From: an uncultured Acidimicrobiales bacterium
GTDB taxonomy: Bacteria > Actinomycetota > Acidimicrobiia > Acidimicrobiales > SHLQ01
Direction: 5' to 3'
NCBI GenBank assembly: GCA_938023735.1
Contig: CALJDK010000117.1
Coordinates: forward strand, 1 to 39,044
DNA: 39,044 bases
Part shown: in pieces, positions 17,168 through 25,687 of the stretch
Layout of the letters: each line of letters starts with the position of its first letter
Position numbering within the stretch: the stretch's first letter is position 1
The notes under the pieces: model-generated
What the model was told of the DNA's origin: nothing
Databases searched by the model: none
What the model saw: the letters and a program-made list of their open reading frames with translations, nothing else
Translations under genes and position numbers: made by a program

Positions 17168-18589
17168 TTACAGCAGCGCCCCAGGTATGTAACTTGCGGC
17201 CTCGGGGTACTCCTCGAACACGGGGGCCACCCGATCGAGAAACGCGACTACCTGCTGTTGTGCGGTACCCGCCAGGTCGAGTGGGTCTCCGAGTGCGCTG
17301 GTGAGACCGGCCATATCGAGTGGCAGGCGGTCGTCGGCGGCCAAGCGCTCGAACAAGTCGTTGTGCGCCGCGGCCTGTTGTCGCATCTCCAGTGCAACGG
17401 CGACCGCGTGTTCCTTGATTGCTTCGTGCGCTACCTCGCGCCCGGCGCCGTTCTTTACCGCTGCGACCAAGATCTTCGTGGTGGCAAGGAAGGGAAGGTA
17501 CCGATCGAGCTCTCGCTGAATCACCGCCGGGTACGCTCCGAACTCGTCGAGCACGGTGATCATGGTTTCGAACAATCCGTCGAGGGCGAAGAAGGCATCG
17601 GGCAGAACGACCCGGCGCACTACCGAGCAGCTCACGTCGCCTTCGTTCCACTGATCGCCGGTGAGGCCGCTAGCCATAGTGAGATGGCCGCTGAGAATCG
17701 TGTGAAGGCCACATACCCGCTCGGTGCTGCGCGTGTTCATCTTGTGGGGCATCGCCGACGAGCCAACCTGGCCTTCTTGGAAACCCTCGGTCACCAACTC
17801 GTGACCCGCCATAAGTCGGATCGTGGTAGCCAGGTTCGCCGGACCTGATGCGGCCTGCACCAGCGCCGACACCACATCGAAGTCGAGCGAGCGCGGATAC
17901 ACCTGACCGACACTCCCCAGGGTGGCGGAAAAGCCAAGATGCTCGGCGACACGGGTTTCGAGTTGGTCGACCTTCGCCGTGTCGCCTTCGAACAGATCGA
18001 GCATGTCTTGCTGGGTACCGACCGGCCCCTTGATACCGCGAAGCGGGTACCGGTCGAGCAAGCCATCGAGACGGAGCAGTGCCTGCCACATCTCTTCACC
18101 AGCGTTGGCAAACCGTTTCCCAAGCGTGGTGGTCTGAGCCGCCACATTGTGCGACCGACCCGTTAGCGCGACGGCTGCGTAGTCGTCGGCTCGCCGGGCG
18201 ATACGAGCCAGCACTGCGACCATGCGGTCGCGAATCAGCTCAAGGCTTTGGCGAACCTGGAGTTGCTCGACGTTCTCGGTGAGATCGCGCGAGGTCATCC
18301 CCTTATGAATATGTTCGTGACCTGCCAGCGCACAGAACTCTTCGATACGGGCCTTTACGTCGTGGCGGGTGCGTTCTTCGCGAACCCGGATCGAGTCGAG
18401 ATCGACCGTGGTGAGATGAGCTCGGTAGTCGTCGATAACGCCATCGGGAAGCTCAACGCCCAAATCGCGTTGCGCCTCGAGCACGGCAATCCAAAGTTGG
18501 CGTTCGGCGATGACTTTGTTCGACGCCGACCAGATATCAACCATCTCGGCCGAGGCGTATCGCGACGCAAGCACGTTAGGAATAGACAC
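17168..18589 (-). CDS. purB: Adenylosuccinate lyase
   Basis: 473 residues, normal for PurB. It cleaves SAICAR to AICAR plus fumarate and adenylosuccinate to AMP plus fumarate, so it serves both steps flanked by purC and purA in this locus. Fumarase/aspartase-superfamily motifs: SRDLTENVEQLQ (100-111), GRSHNVAAQTTTLGKRF (144-160) with the general-acid-side His147, and the flexible signature loop GSSAMPHKMN (276-285) with the catalytic Ser. The more usual 'H-x-Q-P-AQPTT' reading is here HNVAAQTTT, a mild variation. Its start lies 14 bases inside the purD 3' end, so translation is probably coupled. purC follows after 2 bases. Confidence 0.96.
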   Translation of the reverse strand: MSIPNVLASRYASAEMVDIWSASNKVIAERQLWIAVLEAQRDLGVELPDGVIDDYRAHLTTVDLDSIRVREERTRHDVKARIEEFCALAGHEHIHKGMTSRDLTENVEQLQVRQSLELIRDRMVAVLARIARRADDYAAVALTGRSHNVAAQTTTLGKRFANAGEEMWQALLRLDGLLDRYPLRGIKGPVGTQQDMLDLFEGDTAKVDQLETRVAEHLGFSATLGSVGQVYPRSLDFDVVSALVQAASGPANLATTIRLMAGHELVTEGFQEGQVGSSAMPHKMNTRSTERVCGLHTILSGHLTMASGLTGDQWNEGDVSCSVVRRVVLPDAFFALDGLFETMITVLDEFGAYPAVIQRELDRYLPFLATTKILVAAVKNGAGREVAHEAIKEHAVAVALEMRQQAAAHNDLFERLAADDRLPLDMAGLTSALGDPLDLAGTAQQQVVAFLDRVAPVFEEYPEAASYIPGALL

Positions 18590-19847
18590 TGTCTTCTACC
18601 TCCGGAGGCGTACTGGCAGCGGCCTCGGCAATGTCGCTGCGGTACTGCATTCCAGGCCACGAGATTTTGTCGACACCAGCGAAGGCCCGGTCGCGGGCAG
18701 CGGCCAGGGTTGGTCCGGTGCCGGTAACCGCAAGTACCCGACCACCGTTGACGGTGAGCTCAGTGGGGGATCCGCCGGTGCCAGCGCAGAACACATTGAC
18801 GCCATCGATCGCATCGGCCTCATCGATACCGACAATGGTTGCACCTTTGACGGGTGACGCCGGATACCCTTCGGCCGCGCACACAACGGTAACGGTGGCG
18901 TCGGTGGTGAACTCAGGAGTTGTTTCGATGTTGCCGGCGGCTGCCTCGCTGAGCAGCTGCACCAGGTCGGTGGTGAGTCGGGGCAGAACCACTTGAGATT
19001 CGGGGTCGCCGAATCGCACGTTGTATTCGAGCATCTTGGGCCCCTGCGGGGTGACCATGATTCCTGCGTACAGCACACCGCGGTAGTCGATGCCCATCGA
19101 GCGCAACGTGTCGAGGGTCGGCTGTACCCCTTCGTTCATGATGATGTCGACCACATCGGGGGTGGCCACCGGCACTGGCGAATATGCGCCCATACCTCCG
19201 GTGTTGGGGCCGGTATCGCCGACACCAATTCGTTTGAAGTCCTGAGCCGGCGCCAAGGCGACAGCTTTCGTGCCATCACAGATGGCCAGAATCGAAATCT
19301 CAGGGCCGGTGAGCCCTTCCTCGATCACCACGGTTCGGCCGGCATCGCCGAACGCATCGCCCGAAAGATAGGAGCGCACGGCATCCTGCGCTTCAGCAAG
19401 GTCGTGGGTGACCAGCACGCCTTTGCCAGCGGCGAGCCCATCGGTCTTCACCACATAGAAGCCAGGCATGGTGTCGAGGTAGGCAAGCGCCGGTTCGACC
19501 TCGGTGAAGGTGCCGTGCATGGCAGTGGGCACGCCGGCGGTGGCCAGCACCTCTTTCATCCACGCCTTGGACCCTTCGAGCCGTGCACCGTCGGCACCGG
19601 GGCCAAACACCAACTTGCCCTGAGCACGAAGCCGATCGGCGAGACCATCGACCAAAGGAGCTTCAGGGCCAATAACAAAGAGGTCGGCGTCGATGTCGAT
19701 CGGATCGGTATCGACCGAACCCGGGATGCCAGGGGATCCTGGCGTCACGACAACGTCGGCGGTACGGCCAAGGACCGATGCCAACGCATGCTCGCGCCCA
19801 CCGGAACCGACCACACACACTCGCTTGCGGATTGTGTCGGAGCTCAT
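18576..19847 (-). CDS. purD: Phosphoribosylamine-glycine ligase (GAR synthetase)
   Basis: 423 residues from ATG 19847, chosen because MSSDTIRKRVCVVGSGGREHAL is the normal PurD beginning; the frame open to 20009 overlaps purA. PurD makes GAR from phosphoribosylamine, glycine and ATP. Domain marks: GSGGREHAL (14-22), FVIGPEAPLVDGLAD (58-71), the ATP-grasp segment YVVKTDGLAAGKGV (131-144), QDFKRIGVGDTGPNTGGMGAYSP, and the metal-ligand region LEYNVRFGDPESQVVLPRL. It lies between purA (8-base gap) and purB (14-base overlap). Confidence 0.96.
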   Translation of the reverse strand: MSSDTIRKRVCVVGSGGREHALASVLGRTADVVVTPGSPGIPGSVDTDPIDIDADLFVIGPEAPLVDGLADRLRAQGKLVFGPGADGARLEGSKAWMKEVLATAGVPTAMHGTFTEVEPALAYLDTMPGFYVVKTDGLAAGKGVLVTHDLAEAQDAVRSYLSGDAFGDAGRTVVIEEGLTGPEISILAICDGTKAVALAPAQDFKRIGVGDTGPNTGGMGAYSPVPVATPDVVDIIMNEGVQPTLDTLRSMGIDYRGVLYAGIMVTPQGPKMLEYNVRFGDPESQVVLPRLTTDLVQLLSEAAAGNIETTPEFTTDATVTVVCAAEGYPASPVKGATIVGIDEADAIDGVNVFCAGTGGSPTELTVNGGRVLAVTGTGPTLAAARDRAFAGVDKISWPGMQYRSDIAEAAASTPPEVEDSVYS

Positions 19848-19855
19848 CGATAGCC

Positions 19856-21163
<1,308 letters not shown>

Positions 21164-21390
21164 TTACAGAACGACCCTAGTTCGCCTGGCGAGCCCATGA
21201 GGAACCGAAAAACTTCCTGGAGCGGGATTCTTTGAAAATTGTGAACTTCAGCACTCTGACCAGGCATTTACTGAAATAGCACGAAGTACTCGGAGGGCAA
21301 AGCAGCCTAATGCGCGCAGAGTTGCAAGTGGGGGATTTGTGGAGAATGTTGCCAACGAGGTACCTTCGGCGAAGAGTTACGTACTTGGGC

Positions 21391-21396
21391 AGGGAG
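21391..21396 (+). promoter_or_regulatory. Shine-Dalgarno that fixes the start at 21405
   Basis: AGGGAG is 8 bases before GTG 21405. The same frame opens at GTG 21339, and an ATG at 21444 would also leave a signal peptide, but neither has such a site. Confidence 0.65.
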
Positions 21397-21404
21397 TTAT
21401 TTTC

Positions 21405-22571
21405 GTGGCGTCCACCGCATCACATCAATCCACCCGTCAGCCGATGCCGCGCATTGTGCGTCTCGGCTTCGCGGCACTGGTTGTCATCTTGGCGGCACTC
21501 TTTGCACTGACACTGTTCGACAAGAGCGGTTCGGTCGAAGCGCAAGCCGGCCCAAGCCCGGCCGGGTGTGGCGGCGACTACGCCAACTCGTTCGGGTCGG
21601 TTGGCTTTGACACCGTCGTTGGCAACAAGATTCTGTCGACGGGCCCGACCTCGGCCACCTACGGCCTCGGCTCTCCGATTCCCCCGGGCACCTACCAGCT
21701 CGCAGCAGTGAGTTACGACGGCTACACCGGACGCCAGGACAGCGGCAGTCAAGGCAACGAACAATGGTTCGCCGAGCTGATCGACGGCTCCGGCAACGTG
21801 CTCGCCACCAGCCGGACAACTGGCGACCTCGCCGATGGTGTTGCCGAGGCAACCTGGAGCGGCGGCATTGGCGAAGTAACGATCAACGGCACCGCAACGC
21901 AGATCCGTGCAGTCCACGCTGCAATCGGCTCGGCATCGGCCAACTCGGTGCGGCCCGTCTGTGTGGGCGCCCGCCTGGTAAACCCCCCGCCTCCAACAAC
22001 GGTTCCGTCAACAACGCCACCCGACACGACGCCACCAGACACGACGCCACCAGACACCACCCCACCGGCAACCGGCGGTAGCACCATTACGGTACAGAAA
22101 ATCACCGAAGGCGATGACGAGTTCGAGGCCACCCTTACCCTCGACTGTGGAGCTAGCGGTTCGGCCCGAGGAACCGACAAGAACCCGTCGATCTCGGTAG
22201 GCGACCTACCAGTCGGGGCAACCTGTCTCGTCTCGGTCGACGCCGACGGCGCAACCAACATTGCGTTCAACGTCGAACCCGCATCGGTCATCCCGATCAC
22301 CGAACCCGGGAATGCCATCAGCATCACCATTCCCGCCGAAGGACTCGACATCGTCGTCTCAATAACTTGCATTCTCGAAGGCGGCGGCTCCGTCGATCCA
22401 GAACCTCCCGCACCCGAGCCCGAGCCCGAACCTGAGCCTCCAGCCCCCGAACCAGAACCCGAGCCCGAGCCGCCAGCCCCCGAACCAGAACCCGAGCCGC
22501 AGCCCGCGCGTCAACCCGCCGACCAAGAGCCTGCGCAACCCGTCGCCGGTAATCCCAGCTTCACCGGATAG
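21405..22571 (+). CDS. Secreted Pro/Thr- and Pro/Glu-rich surface protein with DUF5979-like domain
   Basis: 388 residues from GTG 21405. Signal peptide around residues 15-48 (RIVRLGFAALVVILAALFALTLF ... VEAQA). First domain about 50-185, with GTYQLAAVSYDGYTG and a Cys pair, not recognised but looking like a beta-sandwich. Then a TTPPD repeat linker (about 200-225), a second domain about 226-325 (STITVQKITEGDDEFEATLTLDCG ... ITCIL) resembling DUF5979-like surface repeats, and a tail of three 11-residue PEPPAPEPEPE repeats ending QPVAGNPSFTG. There is no LPXTG motif or C-terminal membrane helix, so attachment, if any, is unclear; some actinobacterial proteins of this type end with a hydrophobic anchor, missing here. 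Likely an extracellular stalk or adhesin-like protein. It is divergent from purA, and a long hairpin follows 55 bases after the stop. Confidence 0.75.
   Translation: MASTASHQSTRQPMPRIVRLGFAALVVILAALFALTLFDKSGSVEAQAGPSPAGCGGDYANSFGSVGFDTVVGNKILSTGPTSATYGLGSPIPPGTYQLAAVSYDGYTGRQDSGSQGNEQWFAELIDGSGNVLATSRTTGDLADGVAEATWSGGIGEVTINGTATQIRAVHAAIGSASANSVRPVCVGARLVNPPPPTTVPSTTPPDTTPPDTTPPDTTPPATGGSTITVQKITEGDDEFEATLTLDCGASGSARGTDKNPSISVGDLPVGATCLVSVDADGATNIAFNVEPASVIPITEPGNAISITIPAEGLDIVVSITCILEGGGSVDPEPPAPEPEPEPEPPAPEPEPEPEPPAPEPEPEPQPARQPADQEPAQPVAGNPSFTG
22012..22066 (+). repeat. 15-base tandem repeat encoding TTPPD
   Basis: ACGACGCCACCAGAC-type units, about 3.5 copies, encode the threonine-proline linker between the two domains of the secreted protein. 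Low-complexity coding repeat prone to length change. Confidence 0.8.
22401..22506 (+). repeat. 33-base tandem repeat encoding PEPPAPEPEPE
   Basis: Three copies of a 33-base unit; the last two are nearly identical at the base level, while the first uses different Glu/Pro codons. They encode the acidic proline-rich tail of the secreted protein. Confidence 0.8.
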
Positions 22572-22625
22572 GCCAGGCCAGCAAAAGGAACGTAAACCGC
22601 CCACACCAAAAATCAAACAAAGTGT

Positions 22626-22677
22626 TGTGCTTTGGCTGAAGTCGCCTTGGGGCAAAGGCGCCAGCCATCAAAGCACA
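22626..22677. terminator. Long hairpin downstream of the secreted-protein gene
   Basis: TGTGCTTTG (22626-22634) pairs with CAAAGCACA (22669-22677) as a perfect 9-bp outer stem, and CGCCTT/AAGGCG forms an inner stem around a GGGGC-type loop. It lies 55 bases after the stop at 22571. No T-run follows, so it is either a factor-dependent or RNA-stabilising end, or one of the repeats of this region. Confidence 0.4.
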
Positions 22678-22724
22678 CACGCCGACTCAGGGGTTGGGGC
22701 AACATCCCCGTGAGATCGGCAACT

Positions 22725-22785
22725 GGGACCTGACAGGTTTTCCCTCTGACTTTTGTGGGGCAGAAGGAAAACCAAGTCAGGTCCC
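22725..22785. repeat. Inverted repeat with GGGACCTGAC ends
   Basis: Left arm 22725-22743 and right arm 22766-22785 are nearly perfect inverted copies (GGGACCTGAC ... GGTTTTCC against GGAAAACC ... GTCAGGTCCC), differing by one indel/mismatch, with a 22-base loop. It looks like a REP/BIME-like palindromic unit. No transposase is encoded nearby. Confidence 0.7.
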
Positions 22786-22797
22786 TCTATTTTTCTA

Positions 22798-22878
22798 CGT
22801 TCCCTGGGCACGCAGCCCAACCAGGCTCAGACTCCGGGCCTCCGCCCTACTCATCGCCGTTCCCTGGGCACGCAGCCC
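22798..22878 (+). repeat. Two 21-bp direct repeats 60 bases apart
   Basis: The identical 21-base word beginning CGTTCCCTGGGCACGCAG occurs at 22798-22818 and 22858-22878. The sequence between copies is not itself repeated. Confidence 0.8.
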
Positions 22879-22903
22879 CTTTTCGCAACCACTCAGAGTG
22901 GTC

Positions 22904-23021
22904 GGCACCTGGCACCGAAACCCCCATTTGGTGCCAGGTACAAAACCGCCATTTGGTGCCAGGAACCTTTTGGGCCTGACGTGCCAGGCACCCAGAGCGC
23001 CCAAAGGTTCCAGGCACCTGG
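22904..23021. repeat. Cluster of GGTGCCAGG / CCTGGCACC palindromic repeats
   Basis: GGCACCTGGCACC (22904-22916), two copies of CCATTTGGTGCCAGG 25 bases apart (22924, 22949), GTGCCAGGCAC (22981-22991) and CAGGCACCTGG (23011-23021). GGAACCTTTTGGGC (from 22962) is inverted as GCCCAAAGGTTCC (from 22999), giving a stem around the central GTGCCAGGCAC. Together with the two preceding entries this fills most of the gene-free stretch 22572-23072; no credible gene was seen there. Confidence 0.75.
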
Positions 23022-23072
23022 GTCTCGAACCTCCAGGGCTGTCTCTCTGAAACGCCGAGCGTCAGGGCTGGG

Positions 23073-25553
23073 TTAGGTGAAGGTTAGGTCTTCGCCTTGG
23101 TGGTCTACCGTTACTTTGTCGCCTTCTCCGAACGCTCCTTCTAGCAGGAGCAGCGCGAGGCGATCGCCGATCTCTCGTTGGATTACTCGCTTGAGCGGAC
23201 GGGCGCCGTAGTCGGGGTCAAACCCGTCGTTGGCCAACTTTGCCTTGGCGGCATCGGTGACCTCCAACGCGATTCTGCGGGCGGCCAAACGGTCTTCGAG
23301 CGATCGCAGCTGGATGTCGACGATGTGGGTCAGGTCGGCCAACTCGAGCGGGCGGAACCGCACCATGTCGTCGACCCGGTTGATGAACTCGGGCCGGAAG
23401 AAGTCGAGCGGGTCACCGGGAAGGTTCGAGGTCATGATCAAGATCACGTTGGTGAAGTCGACCAACCGACCCTGGCCATCGGTAAGCCGACCATCATCGA
23501 GCAGCTGAAGCAGAACACCAAACACGTCGGCGTGGGCCTTCTCGACCTCGTCGAGCAACACCACCGAATACGGACGGCGACGAACCGCTTCGGTTAGCTG
23601 ACCGCCCTCGTCGTACCCGACATAACCAGGAGGAGCACCGATAAGGCGGCTCACCGAATGCTTCTCCATGTATTCGCTCATGTCGATTCGAACCATCGAC
23701 CGCTCGTCGTCGAACAAGAAATCGGCGAGCGAACGAGCAAGTTCAGTCTTTCCGACACCGGTTGGGCCCAGGAAGAGGAAACTACCGATCGGACGGTTGG
23801 GGTCAGAGAGCCCAGCGCGGCTTCGACGGATGGCGTTGGCCACCATCGTGACCGCATCGTCCTGGCCGACCACCCGCTCGTGCAGCACCTCCTCGAGGCG
23901 CACAAGCTTGTCGACTTCGCCTTCCATCAGGCGTGAAACCGGCACCCCAGTCCACTTCGAAACCACCTCGGCAACGTCTTCTTCATCGACCTCTTCCTTC
24001 AGCATCTTGGTGCTGACCTGAAGCTCGTCGAGCGCAGCCGTCGACTCTTCGATGCGACGCTCGAGTTCGGGAATCTCGCCGTAACGAATCGCTGCCGCTT
24101 TCTCGAGGTCGGTCTCGCGGTCGATGAGCGTGTTAAGCGACTCGAGCAGTTCCTTCTGCTCACGGATTTGATCGATTGCTTCCTTCTCGGACTCCCAGTG
24201 CGACCGAAGGTCAGACAGGTTCTTGGTAAGGTCAGCAATCTCTGACTCGAGGTCGGCCAGACGCTCCTGACTCGAACGGTCGGTCTCTTTGGTGAGGGCC
24301 ACCCGTTCGATTTCGAGTTGGCGAATACGACGTTCGACCACGTCGATCTCGGTGGGAACCGAGTCGATTTCGATCCGTAGCTTGCTGGCTGATTCGTCGA
24401 CGAGGTCGATGGCCTTGTCGGGGAGGAACCGACCGGTGAGGTAACGGTCGGAAAGCACAGCAGCGGCTACGAGCGCGGCATCCTGAATACGGACGCCGTG
24501 GTGCACCTCGTACCGCTCCTTTAGTCCACGAAGGATCGCGATGGAATCTTCGACCGACGGCGGCGCAACGAGCACTTGCTGGAAGCGGCGCTCGAGGGCC
24601 GGGTCTTTCTCGATGTGCTTGCGAAATTCGTCGAGCGTGGTTGCGCCGACCATTCGCAGCTCGCCTCGGGCCAGCAGTGGCTTGAGCATGTTGCCGGCAT
24701 CCATCGAACTATCGGCGCCAGCACCGGCACCCACGACGGTGTGCATCTCGTCGATGAACGTGATTACCTCGCCGTCAGAGTCGGTGATTTCCTTCAGCAC
24801 TGCCTTGAGGCGCTCTTCGAAATCGCCACGGAACTTCGCGCCGGCAACCATCGAAGTGAGGTCGAGCGAGATGACGCGCTTGTTCTGGAGCGACGATGGC
24901 ACATCGCCCTCGACGATTCGTGAGGCAAGGCCTTCGACGATCGCGGTCTTCCCGACGCCGGGCTCGCCGATAAGGATCGGGTTGTTCTTGGTTCGGCGAG
25001 ACAACACCTGAATGACTCGGCGAATCTCGTCGTCACGGCCGATGACCGGATCAAGCTTTCCTGCACGAGCAGCTGCGGTGAGATCGTCGCCGTACTTTTC
25101 GAGCGACTGGTACTGATCTTCGGGGTTCTGGGTGGTTACGCGATGGCTGCCACGAACCTCGCGGATTGCTTCGAGAACCTCTTCTCGTTCGAGGTCGAGC
25201 TGATCGGCCATCGCCAGAAGAAGATGCTCGGTAGAGAGGTACTCGTCGCCAAGATCTTCGCGAGCCTGGTCGGCCTGATCGACCGCAGCGGTGAGGTCGC
25301 GGCTGATTCGGGCTTCGGACCCATAGGCAGACGGCAGCGTGGAAATCTCGCTATCGATGCGGTTCCGTACGGTCAGGAGCGACTCGCCCAGGTGGTCGAG
25401 AAGAGGCAGGACAATGCCTTCGCTTTGGGAAACCAGCGCCGAAAGCAGGTGAGCAGGGGTTATCTCGGGGTTGTTTTTGGTCTTCGCCAACGTCGTGGCG
25501 GCGGTGAATGCTTCTTGGGTCTTGAGAGTCCAACGATTGGGGTCAAAGGCCAT
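23073..25553 (-). CDS. clpB: ClpB disaggregase (Hsp100)
   Basis: 826 residues from ATG 25553 ([16 protein letters not shown] is the family start; upstream codons to 25595 are discarded). ClpB works with DnaK to pull proteins out of aggregates. Order: N-domain double Clp repeat (1-145), NBD1 with Walker A GEPGVGKT (196-203), Walker [10 protein letters not shown] and arginine-finger region, pore tyrosine loop in [13 protein letters not shown] context, the long coiled-coil M-domain (about 400-520), linker [17 protein letters not shown]2 with GPTGVGKT (about 595) and pore loop [13 protein letters not shown], then sensor-2 GARPLKR. After NBD2 'MTSN' the sequence goes directly [19 protein letters not shown]; the segment of roughly 15-25 residues usual here is missing. 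Likely HspR-controlled through the operator at 25600-25628. Confidence 0.96.
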   Translation of the reverse strand: MAFDPNRWTLKTQEAFTAATTLAKTKNNPEITPAHLLSALVSQSEGIVLPLLDHLGESLLTVRNRIDSEISTLPSAYGSEARISRDLTAAVDQADQAREDLGDEYLSTEHLLLAMADQLDLEREEVLEAIREVRGSHRVTTQNPEDQYQSLEKYGDDLTAAARAGKLDPVIGRDDEIRRVIQVLSRRTKNNPILIGEPGVGKTAIVEGLASRIVEGDVPSSLQNKRVISLDLTSMVAGAKFRGDFEERLKAVLKEITDSDGEVITFIDEMHTVVGAGAGADSSMDAGNMLKPLLARGELRMVGATTLDEFRKHIEKDPALERRFQQVLVAPPSVEDSIAILRGLKERYEVHHGVRIQDAALVAAAVLSDRYLTGRFLPDKAIDLVDESASKLRIEIDSVPTEIDVVERRIRQLEIERVALTKETDRSSQERLADLESEIADLTKNLSDLRSHWESEKEAIDQIREQKELLESLNTLIDRETDLEKAAAIRYGEIPELERRIEESTAALDELQVSTKMLKEEVDEEDVAEVVSKWTGVPVSRLMEGEVDKLVRLEEVLHERVVGQDDAVTMVANAIRRSRAGLSDPNRPIGSFLFLGPTGVGKTELARSLADFLFDDERSMVRIDMSEYMEKHSVSRLIGAPPGYVGYDEGGQLTEAVRRRPYSVVLLDEVEKAHADVFGVLLQLLDDGRLTDGQGRLVDFTNVILIMTSNLPGDPLDFFRPEFINRVDDMVRFRPLELADLTHIVDIQLRSLEDRLAARRIALEVTDAAKAKLANDGFDPDYGARPLKRVIQREIGDRLALLLLEGAFGEGDKVTVDHQGEDLTFT

Positions 25554-25599
25554 AGGGGGCAACCTTTTCGGAGGGAATTGATGTTTGCAAGTCAATCGT

Positions 25600-25628
25600 C
25601 AAAGTTGACAATGGTGTTATCAACTTTG
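25600..25628. promoter_or_regulatory. HspR operator candidate (HAIR-like) upstream of clpB
   Basis: CAAAGTTGA (25600-25608) and TCAACTTTG (25620-25628) form a perfect 9-bp inverted repeat with an 11-base centre, 47-75 bases before the clpB start. The inner TTGA-N11-TCAA geometry equals that of HAIR (CTTGAGT-N7-ACTCAAG), the HspR target known from Streptomyces. The same left half-site occurs before dnaK. Confidence 0.75.
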
Positions 25629-25687
25629 CGATGTCGAACTCCTACAACTCCAGCCGCCCCGTAGGCATTCCCGTCAGCGCCGAAAAT

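Noticed and set aside
18993..19853. 286-aa frame opposite purD
   Set aside because: Shadow of a certain purD gene; no ribosome site or recognisable domain.
22694..23050. 118-aa frame across the repeat island
   Set aside because: TTG start without a ribosome site, and it is composed of the translated palindromic and direct repeats; no protein-like pattern.
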